Assembly: GCA_963745865.1 (NCBI GenBank)
Contig: CAVUYZ010000012.1
Location: forward strand, 52,724-116,723
Direction: 5' to 3'
From: JAHEDH01 sp963745865
GTDB lineage: Bacteria; Actinomycetota; Acidimicrobiia; Spongiisociales; ZC4RG35
DNA length: 64,000 nt
A program made the position numbers and the translations under genes. Each line of letters starts with the position of its first letter. Position 1 is the stretch's first letter. The notes under the pieces are model-generated. The model saw only the letters and a list, made by a program, of their open reading frames with translations, searched no databases and had not been told where the DNA came from. Shown here in pieces: positions 45,857-54,752 of the stretch.

Positions 45857-47782
45857 CCGACGTTCCCGCGCCTCAGTCGTCGTTTTCGTCGGGTTCTCGC
45901 GGAGATCGACGAACATGCCGATCTCGATGACGTCCTCGGGTGGGAGGCCGAAATGGGCGGCGGCGCTCGCGGCGTTGCGGTGCATCGCGGCGAATGTTCG
46001 ATGTCGCGGGTGGTCCTCGCGGTCGGTGAGCACGTGTCGGCTGGCGAGGATGTAGCTGGCGTCGGTCGGGTCGAATCCGAAGTCGGGGTCGGTGATCTCG
46101 GTCAGGTCGCGCGGCACGTCGATCTGCTCCATGAATCCGTAGAGCAACACGACCTGGACGAATCCATCACCGAGATCGTGGATGGTGACACGCCTGGCTC
46201 TCGGGACCCGGGCGGTGTTGGCGGTGACAACCGTCACCACGACCACGGTCTCGTGGATCACTTCGTTGTGGCGGAGGTTGGCGAGCAGTGCCGGGGGCAC
46301 GGACCTCTGATCCGAATAGAGATAGACCGCCGTCCCGGGGATGCGCATCTGGGGATGTTCGGTGATGGATGCGATGAATCGCTCGAGTGGGGGTGTGCGA
46401 CCCATCGCCGCCGACATCCGATCACGGCCCGACCGCCACACCCAAATGAGCCCGTATACGGCTGCGCCGATCGCGAGGGGGAGCCATCCACCGGATGGCA
46501 GTTTGAGGATGTTGGCCGAGAAGAAGGCCAGGTCGATGATCAGAAAAGCTCCGCTGACGGACCAGGTCCGCAATCGGGACCAACCCCACCGGTCTTGAGC
46601 CAGGCGCGTGAGTAGCAGTGTCGTGATCACCATCGTCGTGGTGACGGCGACTCCGTATGCCGCTGCGAGAGCAGATGAGGTCTTGAACGTGAGCACCAGG
46701 ATGAGGCAACTGACCATCAACAGCCAGTTGACCAGGGGGATGTAGATCTGACCGAACGCCTGCGCCGACGTGTGTCGGATCCGGACTCGGGGCAGGTACC
46801 CGAGTTGCACCGCCTGCAGTGTGAGCGAGAACGCGCCGGAAATCAGCGCCTGAGAGGCGATGACGGTGGCGAGCGTCGCCAGGATCACCAGCGGGATGAG
46901 CGCCCACGACGGCGACATCAAGTAGAACGGATTCTCGATAGCGAGCGGGTTGGACACGATCAGCGCTCCCTGACCGAAGTAGTTGATGGTCAGTGCCGGG
47001 AACACGACCGCCCACCAGGCGCGACGAATCGGGACGCGGCCGAAATGACCCATGTCGGCGTAGAGGGCCTCACTGCCCGTGACCACCAGAAAGATCGCTC
47101 CGAGCGCCAGCAGTGACCCGGTCGGATGCGAAGAGAACATCCTGACGCCGTACACCGGGTTGAGGGCCTTCAGGATCGACGGATACTGGATCACCTGATA
47201 GACCCCGAGCAGCGCCAGGACGCTGAACCACACGATCATGATCGGACCGAACACCCCACCGATCGACGCCGTGCCTCGCTGCTGGACAGCGAAGAGTCCG
47301 ATCAGGATCGCGATGGCGACGGGGATCACGTATGGGTCGAGGGTCGGCGTGGCGACCCCGAACCCCTCGACGGCGGAGAGCACCGAGATGGCCGGGGTGA
47401 TGATCCCGTCGCCGTACAGCAGGGCCGTGCCGAACAGTCCGAGCGCCAACATCACCCGAGTCCGTCCCACTGCAGGAGCGTGTTCTGGCGTGATCATCGC
47501 GGTGAGCGCCAGGATCCCTCCCTCGCCATCGTTGTCGGCTCGCATCACGACGACCACGTACTTGACTCCGACGACCAACACGAGTGACCAGAAGATCAGG
47601 GACAAGACTCCATAGACGTTGTTGACGTTCACGGCGAGTCGGTCCGAAGCGATGAATGACTCCCGAAGGGCATACAGCGGGGATGTCCCGATGTCTCCGA
47701 AGACGACGCCGAGCGCTGCGATCGTGATGAGGGTGCTCGGCGGTGGAGTGTGGGGAGCGACGTGCTGGTCCGGAACGGTCAC
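45764..47782 (-). CDS. kup: Kup-family potassium uptake permease
   Basis: A K+/H+ symporter with about twelve helices: GVVFGDIGTSPLYAL at the start, GEGGILALTAM, GTALLYGDGIITPAISVLSA, TGSEALYADMGHFG and PLVNWLLMV are family blocks. A cytoplasmic C-terminal domain of about 170 residues follows. The start is a GTG at 47782. The normal family ending (VIEIGMFVDL) lies near 45905; the frame runs 45 codons beyond it into the GH15 gene. A one-base change would instead stop it at 45873 after an acidic tail, which I find more natural. Confidence 0.9.
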   Translation of the reverse strand: MTVPDQHVAPHTPPPSTLITIAALGVVFGDIGTSPLYALRESFIASDRLAVNVNNVYGVLSLIFWSLVLVVGVKYVVVVMRADNDGEGGILALTAMITPEHAPAVGRTRVMLALGLFGTALLYGDGIITPAISVLSAVEGFGVATPTLDPYVIPVAIAILIGLFAVQQRGTASIGGVFGPIMIVWFSVLALLGVYQVIQYPSILKALNPVYGVRMFSSHPTGSLLALGAIFLVVTGSEALYADMGHFGRVPIRRAWWAVVFPALTINYFGQGALIVSNPLAIENPFYLMSPSWALIPLVILATLATVIASQALISGAFSLTLQAVQLGYLPRVRIRHTSAQAFGQIYIPLVNWLLMVSCLILVLTFKTSSALAAAYGVAVTTTMVITTLLLTRLAQDRWGWSRLRTWSVSGAFLIIDLAFFSANILKLPSGGWLPLAIGAAVYGLIWVWRSGRDRMSAAMGRTPPLERFIASITEHPQMRIPGTAVYLYSDQRSVPPALLANLRHNEVIHETVVVVTVVTANTARVPRARRVTIHDLGDGFVQVVLLYGFMEQIDVPRDLTEITDPDFGFDPTDASYILASRHVLTDREDHPRHRTFAAMHRNAASAAAHFGLPPEDVIEIGMFVDLRENPTKTTTEARERRSVPGDGHRDVLAEPIVARSRGEHDLGSGSD

Positions 47783-47902
47783 GCTACCGACTCCTGTCGG
47801 GGGGTTGCAGACATGGGACCGTTGTTTCGTCGCTCAACATGTGCCGCAACACTAGGTCTCCCCGACGGCAAGAACGGAGCCGACGGCCGGAGCAGCGAGC
47901 GT

Positions 47903-48838
47903 TCAGCCGGGCGCAGTGAGGAACGTTCTCGAGAGGAAGTCGGCCTGCACGGCACTCGCTTCGTCGAACAGGTCGCTCGGATGGTGGAGCAGGCCGAAAT
48001 GGCCACCGTCGATATCGTGCCATTCCTTCTCCGATGGCAAGAGAGAGAACGCCGCCCGACTCACGTCGGGATTGGCGTGGGCCATCTCGTCACCGGGCGC
48101 GACCATCATCAGCGAGGGAACCCTGACAAACGGTGCACACATGAACGGGCTGAAGGGTGGCGTGTTCGAAGGAACCACTCTGATCGCCCGGTTCTCCCAA
48201 CCGCTGCCGTATCTTCCGCCGTACTCGATGAACCAGCGATACGCCTGGATCGGCTTCAGCAGGGACGGCGTGCCCATCTGATCGGCGGAGACGACGGGGA
48301 TCGGGCCCGTCACGTCACCCGGCATGCCCGATACATCGCCGGTTGCCAGTGTCTCTCGGATCGAGGCGAGCAACTCCTCCGACGGTTCGTCGTCCGGTCG
48401 TTGGGCGCCAAACGTCGGGCACTGGGCGACGACCGCTCTCACCCGCGGATCGCATGCTGCCAGGAGGTAGACGATGCCGCCGGTATAGGAGTCGCCCCAG
48501 ACGCCGATGCGGTCGGGGTCATGGCCATCGAGGGTCGTCGCGAAGCTGATCGCGTCCCGATATCCGCGGGCCTGTGTCCATGGGTTGATCTCCTGCCGGG
48601 GTTCCCCGCCGCTGATCCCCAGGTTCCGGTGGTCGTACACGAGGGCAGACACGCCGGCCTCGGCGAACACCTCGGCGTACCGTTCGACCACCATCGGGAT
48701 CGTTGCCGACGTGCCGTGGGCCATCACGACCAGTGGGAACGGTGCCACTCCGGTGAAGGCTCGATAGAGGAAGCCTCTGAGTTGGGCTCCCTCCGAGTCG
48801 AACTCGACGGGAAGCCGGCGGGCGTTCCATTCGTTCAC
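47903..48838 (-). CDS. Alpha/beta hydrolase (dienelactone-hydrolase/X-Pro-peptidase-like)
   Basis: The 311-residue protein shows the alpha/beta hydrolase layout: VVMAHGTSATI oxyanion region, nucleophile Ser in GVWGDSYTGG near residue 115, a late Asp in MMVAPGDEMAH and His in DIDGGHFGLL. Substrate unknown. It resembles the DLH/acetyl-xylan-esterase-like proteins found in many actinobacteria. Confidence 0.82.
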   Translation of the reverse strand: MNEWNARRLPVEFDSEGAQLRGFLYRAFTGVAPFPLVVMAHGTSATIPMVVERYAEVFAEAGVSALVYDHRNLGISGGEPRQEINPWTQARGYRDAISFATTLDGHDPDRIGVWGDSYTGGIVYLLAACDPRVRAVVAQCPTFGAQRPDDEPSEELLASIRETLATGDVSGMPGDVTGPIPVVSADQMGTPSLLKPIQAYRWFIEYGGRYGSGWENRAIRVVPSNTPPFSPFMCAPFVRVPSLMMVAPGDEMAHANPDVSRAAFSLLPSEKEWHDIDGGHFGLLHHPSDLFDEASAVQADFLSRTFLTAPG

Positions 48839-48976
48839 GAGCGGCTCCCATCGGTCGATGTCGGCCAGGATATGTCTTGGATCTGACTCCAGTCCGGCGG
48901 GGAGAGGTGTTTTGCGTCCGATCGTGTGGGTCGCCCGGAGTGGCTCCTTGCCACGTGCCGGGAGACCCGATCGGCC

Positions 48977-49339
48977 TCAGTCGCTATCTGGCAGAGGACC
49001 GAAGAACCCGAGAACCCGCGTGACCATCCCGTCGTCGTCCACTTCCGTCACATCGAAACCGGGAAGGACAACCTCTCCGCCTCGACTGATCTGCCACGAG
49101 TAGCGGTGGAGACCATGGTGGCTGTCGACCCCGCTCGTTCGCGAGTAGACGGCGCCGGGAATCCGAGCCTGCACGTTGTGAACGTTTGCTTCGAACTCGT
49201 CAATGCCGTGCGTCTCGGTACTTGGATCGATGAATGCAACATCTGGTGCGAGCGCTCGTTCCAGATGGCTCCGGACCTTCGAGGGATCATGCTCATTCCA
49301 AGCCGCCAACATGTGATCGAGCGACGCGGGATACGTCAT
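48977..49339 (-). CDS. SnoaL/NTF2-like domain protein
   Basis: A 120-residue single-domain protein: ASLDHMLAAWNEHDPSKVRSHL, VAFIDPSTETHGIDEFEANV and DVTEVDDDGMVTRVLGFFG fit the cone-shaped NTF2-like fold seen in ketosteroid-isomerase-like proteins. The ligand or reaction cannot be predicted. Confidence 0.78.
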   Translation of the reverse strand: MTYPASLDHMLAAWNEHDPSKVRSHLERALAPDVAFIDPSTETHGIDEFEANVHNVQARIPGAVYSRTSGVDSHHGLHRYSWQISRGGEVVLPGFDVTEVDDDGMVTRVLGFFGPLPDSD

Positions 49340-49420
49340 CGGAGGACTCCTCTGCGAATCGGGCGGTGGTGCCCGTGTGTCGGGACACTACAGCCGCACC
49401 AACCGGCGTTCGGGTGTGGA

Positions 49421-49600
49421 CGGGGCGGGTGAGGGGAACGGGAGCGAAGCCAAGAGCCAGAGGCCGAGAGTCAATGGCCGATGTTTCAGCCGTTGCGGCA
49501 GCCTGATGTTTTGTTGGAGCGGGTGAGGGGAATCTTTGGTTGGAGCGGGTGAGGGGAATCGAACCCCCTATTCAGCCGTGGTGGCAGTCTGATGTCTTGT
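49421..49600. repeat. Decayed partial copies of the adjacent tRNA-Gly gene
   Basis: The tRNA 3' acceptor/T-arm sequence (as TGGAGCGGGTGAGGGGAATC on the plus strand) recurs at 49515-49534 and 49541-49560, and in degenerate form near 49421-49440. The copy from 49541 continues GAACCCCCTATTCAGC and then has a changed anticodon arm (an rc reading of CTGCCAC), ending without a D-arm. Such partial tRNA repeats often remain after integration or excision of mobile elements or unequal recombination. Confidence 0.8.
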
Positions 49601-49605
49601 TTGGT

Positions 49606-49679
49606 TGGAGCGGGTGAGGGGAATCGAACCCCCGTATTCAGCTTGGGAAGCTGATGTTCTACCATTGAACTACACCCGC
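49606..49679 (-). tRNA. tRNA-Gly(CCC)
   Basis: The minus strand folds as a complete 74-nt tRNA beginning GCGGGTGTAGTTCAATGGTA. The anticodon arm is TCAGC-TTCCCAA-GCTGA with anticodon CCC, the T-arm contains GGTTCGATTCC, the acceptor pairs GCGGGTG with CACCCGC, and CCA is encoded. It closely resembles glyU-type tRNAs. Confidence 0.95.
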
Positions 49680-49725
49680 AGGGACGATGAATCGTACCGG
49701 CGGGTGCTGTCGTTTGCACCTTGGC

Positions 49726-49947
49726 TCAGGTGAAGATGCTGATGCCGCCCCACGCAGTCATGAGGACGCCGATCACGGACAGAAACGCCACGCGGCCGGA
49801 GTTGAACGGAGCCGACTCCTCGACCTTGTCGGGGCGCTGCCCTCGGCGATGTTGGTAGTAGGCGAAGGCGTTGCCCAAGACGATCGCAAGCCCGATTGCG
49901 AAGATCATCTCTGCGAAGAGGGAGTCCAATCCCAAGATTTCCATCAT
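49726..49947 (-). CDS. Small two-helix membrane protein of unknown function
   Basis: The 73-residue frame has two helices (FAEMIFAIGLAIVLGNAFAYY and VAFLSVIGVLMTAWGGISIF) separated by a charged loop. It is adjacent to and divergent from the PhzF gene. No family is named. Confidence 0.6.
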   Translation of the reverse strand: MMEILGLDSLFAEMIFAIGLAIVLGNAFAYYQHRRGQRPDKVEESAPFNSGRVAFLSVIGVLMTAWGGISIFT

Positions 49948-49983
49948 GGCGTCGGAGGGTACCGGGGGTGTAGGTTCACGCCC

Positions 49984-50754
49984 ATGCGACATTGCTATGT
50001 GCTGAGAGTCTTCACCCGGGATGGCAACGGTGGGAACCACCTTGGAGTCGTGCCGGATGTCACCGGCCTTACCCGTGACGGCATGCAGGGGATCGCTGCA
50101 GATCTCGGATTCTCTGAGACGGTGTTTCTCGACTGGCGCGACGGGGGTACCCCGCGCGCCAGGATCTTCACGCCCACCGAAGAGCTTCCCTTCGCCGGGC
50201 ACCCCCTCGTCGGGTCGGCCTGGTTGCTCACGAAGGTCGGACCCGGAGGGATGAACCGCATTGGGTGCAGCGTCGGTGATGTGATGATCGGCAACGACGG
50301 CGACACCACATGGATCGAGCCGCCGTTCGACCAGGAGGTGACGCATTCCGACGTCGATCTGTCGTCGTGGGTCGATGTTGTGAGCCATTCGACGGTATTG
50401 ATGCCGTTGCCGTATGAGATCGTCGAGACCAGTTCGGTCGAGCGCGTCGCCGCGGTGTCGCCACCGACATCGGGTGGCGCGATCTATCTGTGGGCGTGGG
50501 AGGACCCCGGCCGGGCCGTCAGAGCCAGATTCTTCGCCCGTGGTCACGGTGTGATCGAGGATCCAGCGACCGGCAGCGCCGCGGTTGCATTGGCCGCCTC
50601 GCTCCGCGCCATCGGGATGAGCTCGGGCGACATCGTCATTCGCCAGGGCGAGGAGATGGGGCATCCATCTCGGATCGACATGACCTGGGACGGCGGAACG
50701 GTTCGGATCGGAGGGCTGGTCGCGCAGGACGAGATTCGGGTTCTGGAGGCGTGA
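49984..50754 (+). CDS. PhzF-family isomerase/epimerase
   Basis: The 256-residue protein has the two-lobed diaminopimelate-epimerase-like fold: VFTRDGNGGNHLGVV, SETVFLD, FTPTEELPFAGHPLVGSAW and the C-terminal GVIEDPATGSAAVALA phosphate-type loop. Characterised members isomerise small aromatic or amino-acid substrates (PhzF in phenazine synthesis), but most are unassigned; no phenazine gene is near. Confidence 0.88.
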   Translation: MRHCYVLRVFTRDGNGGNHLGVVPDVTGLTRDGMQGIAADLGFSETVFLDWRDGGTPRARIFTPTEELPFAGHPLVGSAWLLTKVGPGGMNRIGCSVGDVMIGNDGDTTWIEPPFDQEVTHSDVDLSSWVDVVSHSTVLMPLPYEIVETSSVERVAAVSPPTSGGAIYLWAWEDPGRAVRARFFARGHGVIEDPATGSAAVALAASLRAIGMSSGDIVIRQGEEMGHPSRIDMTWDGGTVRIGGLVAQDEIRVLEA

Positions 50755-50779
50755 GTCCCGGTCCGTAGACTGCCGGACC

Positions 50780-51652
50780 ATGTCTCCCTCCGGTTCTCCC
50801 ATGGCTGAAGCATCCGCTCCCGCCTCGTCGGCGAACCTCGGGCCAGGCTTCGATTGTGTCGCCATTGCGTTGGACCTCAGATGCGGCGTCGAGGCCGAGC
50901 CCGCCGCCGAATGGTCGGTTGATCATGTCGGGGCGCACCGTCCGGAACCGGGGTCGAAGGATGCTGTCTTGGCGGCAGCCCGCCTGGCGCTCGGCCCGGA
51001 AGCACCGCTCCGGCTCACGGTGGACAACCAGATCCCGATCGGGCGGGGCCTCGGTTCCTCGTCTGCGGCGATGGCCGCCGGCGCCCTCGCCGCTTGGCGG
51101 GCGATGGATGTCGACCCGTCACTCGAGACGGTGTTCGACCTGGTCGCCGAGATGGACGGCCATCCCGACAATGCTGCGGCCGCCGTCTATGGCGGCTTTG
51201 TCATCGCCGACGCTCATGGACGAGTGCATCGGCTCCCGTGGAACCCGATCTTCGCCCCGATCGCTCTGATTCCCTTCGACACGTTTTCGACCACGGAGGC
51301 GCGATCGGTTCTCCCGCCGACGTATCTCCGGTCGACGGTGGTGGCGAGTGTTGCCCGGATGGCTTCACTGGTGGCGGGACTGCTGTCGGGTGACCCCGAT
51401 CTGCTCCGATCCGCCGGCGGCGACGAGATCCACGAGGGCCCGAGAGGCTCGCACCGCCCCGAGGTTGCACGACGGATCCGTGCCGCTCTCGATGCCGGGG
51501 CAGTTCATGCCGCCTGGTCGGGGGCCGGTCCAACGGTGCTTGCGATCGTCGAAGCCAACCACCGCGATCGCGTCTGTGGCACGCTGCGAGAAGGCCTTGC
51601 CGGAGAGGTGAGCGTCGAGTGCCTCGACGTCGCATCGACCGGCGTGGTCTGA
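50780..51652 (+). CDS. thrB: Homoserine kinase (GHMP family)
   Basis: It phosphorylates homoserine on the way to threonine. SAPASSANLGPGFDCVA at the N-terminus and the ATP loop PIGRGLGSSSAAMAAG are homoserine-kinase blocks; AAWSGAGPTVLAI is the third GHMP motif. It is 290 residues. A TAGACT -10 element (50766-50771) ends 8 nt before the ATG at 50780, supporting that start and a leaderless mRNA. thrA and thrC are not in the window. Confidence 0.9.
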   Translation: MSPSGSPMAEASAPASSANLGPGFDCVAIALDLRCGVEAEPAAEWSVDHVGAHRPEPGSKDAVLAAARLALGPEAPLRLTVDNQIPIGRGLGSSSAAMAAGALAAWRAMDVDPSLETVFDLVAEMDGHPDNAAAAVYGGFVIADAHGRVHRLPWNPIFAPIALIPFDTFSTTEARSVLPPTYLRSTVVASVARMASLVAGLLSGDPDLLRSAGGDEIHEGPRGSHRPEVARRIRAALDAGAVHAAWSGAGPTVLAIVEANHRDRVCGTLREGLAGEVSVECLDVASTGVV

Positions 51653-51660
51653 CAGAGCCG

Positions 51661-51676
51661 GCGAGGAAACCCTCGC
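51661..51676 (+). terminator. Hairpin after thrB
   Basis: GCGAGG-AAAC-CCTCGC followed by TTTGG lies 8 bp after the thrB stop. Further downstream (51798-51821) a GU-containing stem sits in the leader of the next gene. Confidence 0.5.
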
Positions 51677-51853
51677 TTTGGCTGCTGGGCGGCAGCCGCT
51701 CGAATCGAGTACGCCGAGGACGGGTGTAATGTCGCGTCAGAGGCGTTTGGCCAGTCCAATCGTTCCAAGGCGGCTCCGTGCCTCGCGTCCGCTCCCAGCG
51801 TTGGGGAACTCCCCGACGCTCCCACCCGATGTGGGATTCAGTGAGGAGTAGGT

Positions 51854-52243
51854 ATGAAGCGATCAGTAGTTGTCGCGATGCTCGCAGGGTTGATGGTGAT
51901 GACAGGTGTCAGCGCCGCCTCTGCCGGTGAGATAACGGGGAATGGCAAGCCCTTGTGGACGTCCTCGACGGTCGTGCCGATGGAGACATTCCCGGGCTCC
52001 GGGGTGTTTGAGGACGTTACGGTCCACACGTTGCACGGCAGGTCGGAGTGTGCCTTTTCAGGACAGGAAGACCTTCAGTTCGTGGATGAGTTGGGCGATC
52101 CGCTCAGTACGGTCGTGAAGGGCGAGCCAGCCCATGCCCAGTCCTGGGGACTGATACCGAAGGCGGACAGGGACTTCCTCGCCACCATTGGCCTCCATCC
52201 GAGTAACACGTGCAATCCGAACGGTGAACACGTAGACGAGTAG
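51854..52243 (+). CDS. Small secreted protein of unknown function
   Basis: MKRSVVVAMLAGLMVMTGVSAASAG is a Sec signal with a cleavage site after ASA. The 105-residue mature chain has two Cys (SECAFSG and SNTCNPNG) that can pair, and motifs GNGKPLW, CAFSGQEDL and AHAQSWG. It is preceded by TGAGGAGTAGGT, a strong ribosome-binding site, and closed by a 13-bp terminator stem. Confidence 0.7.
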   Translation: MKRSVVVAMLAGLMVMTGVSAASAGEITGNGKPLWTSSTVVPMETFPGSGVFEDVTVHTLHGRSECAFSGQEDLQFVDELGDPLSTVVKGEPAHAQSWGLIPKADRDFLATIGLHPSNTCNPNGEHVDE

Positions 52244-52260
52244 AAGCGATCAGACGACAA

Positions 52261-52295
52261 GTGAGGGGGCTGTCATACCGATACAGCCCCCTCAC
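52261..52295 (+). terminator. Terminator-like hairpin
   Basis: GTGAGGGGGCTGT (52261-52273) pairs perfectly with ACAGCCCCCTCAC (52283-52295) across a 9-nt loop, 18 bp after the secreted-protein stop. Confidence 0.75.
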
Positions 52296-52489
52296 TCGCG
52301 TCTTGGCGTCGTCGCCCATTCCGGCGTGGTTTGACCTGGCGGCATTCGCGTAGTTGACTTGGGTCATAGGCCAGGACTCCGACAGCGTCGCCAGGCGCCG
52401 ATCGGATCGGGCCGACTCTCTCGTCCACAAGGGCTCGATGCTCTCAACGATGCCAGGGTCGGTCGTCATCGGATTTCAGAGGTGAAAAC

Positions 52490-52579
52490 ATGGGCTCGCT
52501 CGTCAAGAAGCGTCGCAAGAAGATGTCGAAGCACAAGTATCGGAAGCGCCTGAAGGCGAACCGACACAAGCGCAAGTGA
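52490..52579 (+). CDS. bS22-type small ribosomal protein (AURKAIP1/COX24 domain)
   Basis: A 29-residue basic peptide, MGSLVKKRRKKMSKHKYRK followed by RLKANRHKRK, matches the small actinobacterial AURKAIP1/COX24-type protein seen as bS22 in mycobacterial ribosomes. The AGAGGTGAAAAC stretch before the ATG supplies the ribosome-binding site, and a terminator with a T-rich tail follows. It is too short for standard gene callers. Confidence 0.85.
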   Translation: MGSLVKKRRKKMSKHKYRKRLKANRHKRK

Positions 52580-52586
52580 TCTGAGA

Positions 52587-52608
52587 GGACCGGCCGGGAG
52601 GCCGGTCC
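52587..52608 (+). terminator. Intrinsic terminator after the bS22 gene
   Basis: GGACCGGCC-GGGA-GGCCGGTCC is a perfect 9-bp stem followed by TTCTCGTTT, 8 bp after the stop. Confidence 0.85.
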
Positions 52609-52630
52609 TTCTCGTTTGGGGTCCCGGCGG

Positions 52631-53005
52631 TCAGAGCGCGACTGCCGCCGCCACGACTCCGAGGCTCGAGATGAGGATCAGTCCCTGGAGGATTCCCCTG
52701 GTCCGTGCCGTCTGGTTCGCTGCTGCGAACTGGTGCCATGCCGCCAGGGCGGCAGTCAGGGCAACGGCCCCGACTTTCAACGCGAGTCCTGGTCGGTCGA
52801 GATAGTCGACCGCCATCCATGCTCCCGAAAGCACGGCGACGCCCATCGCGGACCAGGACACTCTCCCGAACATCCGAGCCATCGCCTTGAGAACCGAGCG
52901 ATCAACTCCCTCGCGTCTGACTACGGCCACCAGCGCCCCAAGCGTGATCAGGCCGCCGACCCAGACTGATGCGGCGACCAGATGAATCCACAGGATGAAT
53001 GCCAC
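52631..53005 (-). CDS. Small integral membrane protein (CopD/DUF2269-like)
   Basis: A four-helix, 124-residue protein starting (GTG) VAFILWIHLVAASVWVGGLITLGAL, a segment like the His-containing first helix of CopD-type and related b-haem-like membrane proteins. FGRVSWSAMGVAVLSGAWMA and WHQFAAANQTARTRG follow. Function is unknown. Confidence 0.7.
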   Translation of the reverse strand: MAFILWIHLVAASVWVGGLITLGALVAVVRREGVDRSVLKAMARMFGRVSWSAMGVAVLSGAWMAVDYLDRPGLALKVGAVALTAALAAWHQFAAANQTARTRGILQGLILISSLGVVAAAVAL

Positions 53006-53107
53006 GGAAGTCCCTTCTCGACCGACGCAGGATAAATCCTGCCTCATGCCTGGACGGCTTCGTCCACTGTGCCATCCTGTAGGAGTCTGCAATGAGGGGA
53101 TTGCTTC

Positions 53108-54016
53108 GTGACTGTCACCTACGAACTCCGAGATCACGTCGCCATCATCACGGTGGATCGTCCCGGTCGCCGTAACGCCATCGATCGCTCGACCGCGAGA
53201 GCGCTCGGGAGGGCCTGGGACCGCTTCGAGTCCGACGATGGCGCACATGTCGGAATCCTGTATGGGGAGGGTGGCCATTTCTCGTCCGGTGCCGACTTGA
53301 AGGCCTTCGATCTGGTCGACGGGGACGACGGGTACCTGGGGTTCACCCGGAGGGAGGTCGCCAAGCCGACGATCGCTGCGATCGAGGGGTACTGCGTCGC
53401 CGGGGGCCTCGAGATGGCGTTGTGGTGTGATCTGAGGGTCTCGGCGTCCGATGCCGTCTTCGGATGCTTCGAGCGCCGCTTCGGCGTGCCGATGGTCGAC
53501 GGCGGGACCCAGCGTCTCCCCCGACTGGTGGGCCACGGTCTCGCAATGGAGCTCATTCTGACGGGCCGACCTGTCGCTGCGGACGAGGCGCACGCCATTG
53601 GACTCGTCAATCTGGTCACGGCTCCTGACGCAGCGCTGGACGCAGCGCTCGAATGGGGTGGGCTGATCGCTCGCCACCCGCAACCGACGCTGCGCAGCGA
53701 CCGCCGAGCGTTGATCGATGGCTCGGGTCGGCCGCTCGCCGAGGGACTCGAGCTGGAGCGACGACTGGGGTCGGAGGTCATGCACTTCGCACGCGCCGGC
53801 GCCGACCATTTTGCAACTGGCGAAGGACGGTCGGGATCGGTCGTCCGAATGCTGGTGGCGGTGCCCGATGAGGGCGATGAAGACGACATGCCCTGGAATC
53901 GGGTGGCTCCGACGCGATCACGGGCTTCAGATGCAGAGCTCGTTCCCGAGGATGAAGAGCCCCAAGAGGGTGAGTCGGCTCCCGAACTGGATCCTGACCT
54001 CCTCGTCAGACGATGA
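53108..54016 (+). CDS. Enoyl-CoA hydratase/isomerase (crotonase) family protein
   Basis: The crotonase core occupies about residues 1-250: VDRPGRRNAID, the oxyanion loops HFSSGADLKAF and EGYCVAGGLEMALWCDLR, GCFERRFGVP with the catalytic-position Glu, and a C-terminal GEGRSG. The start is a GTG at 53108. Normal crotonases end near 53850; this frame stays open 55 codons further through an acidic stretch that also fits the N-terminus of the following hydrolase. A single-base error may have fused them. The substrate is unknown. Confidence 0.83.
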   Translation: MTVTYELRDHVAIITVDRPGRRNAIDRSTARALGRAWDRFESDDGAHVGILYGEGGHFSSGADLKAFDLVDGDDGYLGFTRREVAKPTIAAIEGYCVAGGLEMALWCDLRVSASDAVFGCFERRFGVPMVDGGTQRLPRLVGHGLAMELILTGRPVAADEAHAIGLVNLVTAPDAALDAALEWGGLIARHPQPTLRSDRRALIDGSGRPLAEGLELERRLGSEVMHFARAGADHFATGEGRSGSVVRMLVAVPDEGDEDDMPWNRVAPTRSRASDAELVPEDEEPQEGESAPELDPDLLVRR

Positions 54017-54713
54017 CGAGGCCCAACAGGAGCCACCGGCCGCACCGGCAACGCATTGGGAAGGTCGCGAGGGAAGCGCGGTCGATCTCGGGCTCGGCCG
54101 GGTGGGCTACTTCATCGCCCCTGTTGTCGAGAGGGGTCGTTCGGTGATCTTGTTGTCGGACTTCGGACAGGGCCTCGACGAATGCGAGTTGTCGGCCGCC
54201 GACCGACTCGCCGAACTCGGTCAAGCGACGCTGGCAATCGACCTCTTCGGAGACCATCAGGACCCGGAAACGATCGACCCCGAGGCGGCGGCGCGGCTCG
54301 TCTCGTCGTCGATCGACACGGTGATCGCCGGGGGTTTCGCTGCGTCCGGAACGGTAGGGCTGGTCGGATTCGGGGTCGGCGCAGCCGTGGCGATGTGGAT
54401 CGCGGGCTCAGAGGAGCGGGTCAACTGCGTGGTTGCATTCAGTCCGCACTCACCGTGGCACGAGGTGAGTCGGACCCGGTTGCTATCGGCGACCGCCTAC
54501 CTCTGTCACCAGGGTGATGGCGAGCAACCCGCCGGTGCGCCATCCGCTGCGGTGACGGAGATGGAGTTGCGCGATCAGGGCGTTGACGCCACCTTCCACG
54601 TCTACCCGAACACCGGCGTGCACTTCTACGACGAGGATCATCCCGAGTACAGCGAGGGCATGTCCGACATCGCCTGGCAGCGCACCGCGCTCTTCCTCGA
54701 TCGGCATCTCTGA
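53889..54713 (+). CDS. Dienelactone-hydrolase-like protein with acidic N-terminus, one frame change
   Basis: The conserved part runs from about 54050 to the stop at 54711-54713: VGYFIAPVVERGRSVILLSDFGQGLDE, ADRLAELGQATLAIDLFGD, VGLVGFGVGAAVAMWIAG and FHVYPNTGVHFYDEDHPEYS. The fold matches dienelactone hydrolases, but the nucleophile elbow reads GFGVGAA where GxCxGG is expected, so the catalytic Cys may be missing. A start at 53889 (MPWNRVAPTR) with a +1 change near 54000 joins two acidic segments smoothly. Overlap with the crotonase frame is a consequence. Confidence 0.62.
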   Translation, partial: CPGIGWLRRDHGLQMQSSFPRMKSPKRVSRLPNWILTSSSDDDEAQQEPPAAPATHWEGREGSAVDLGLGRVGYFIAPVVERGRSVILLSDFGQGLDECELSAADRLAELGQATLAIDLFGDHQDPETIDPEAAARLVSSSIDTVIAGGFAASGTVGLVGFGVGAAVAMWIAGSEERVNCVVAFSPHSPWHEVSRTRLLSATAYLCHQGDGEQPAGAPSAAVTEMELRDQGVDATFHVYPNTGVHFYDEDHPEYSEGMSDIAWQRTALFLDRHL

Positions 54714-54752
54714 CACGGAGCGCACGATCGGGCGAGTGGGTACTCTGTCGCC

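Noticed and set aside
47783..47902. A possible c-di-AMP riboswitch in the kup leader
   Set aside because: Some actinobacterial kup genes have one, but the conserved core motifs are not visible in this short leader.
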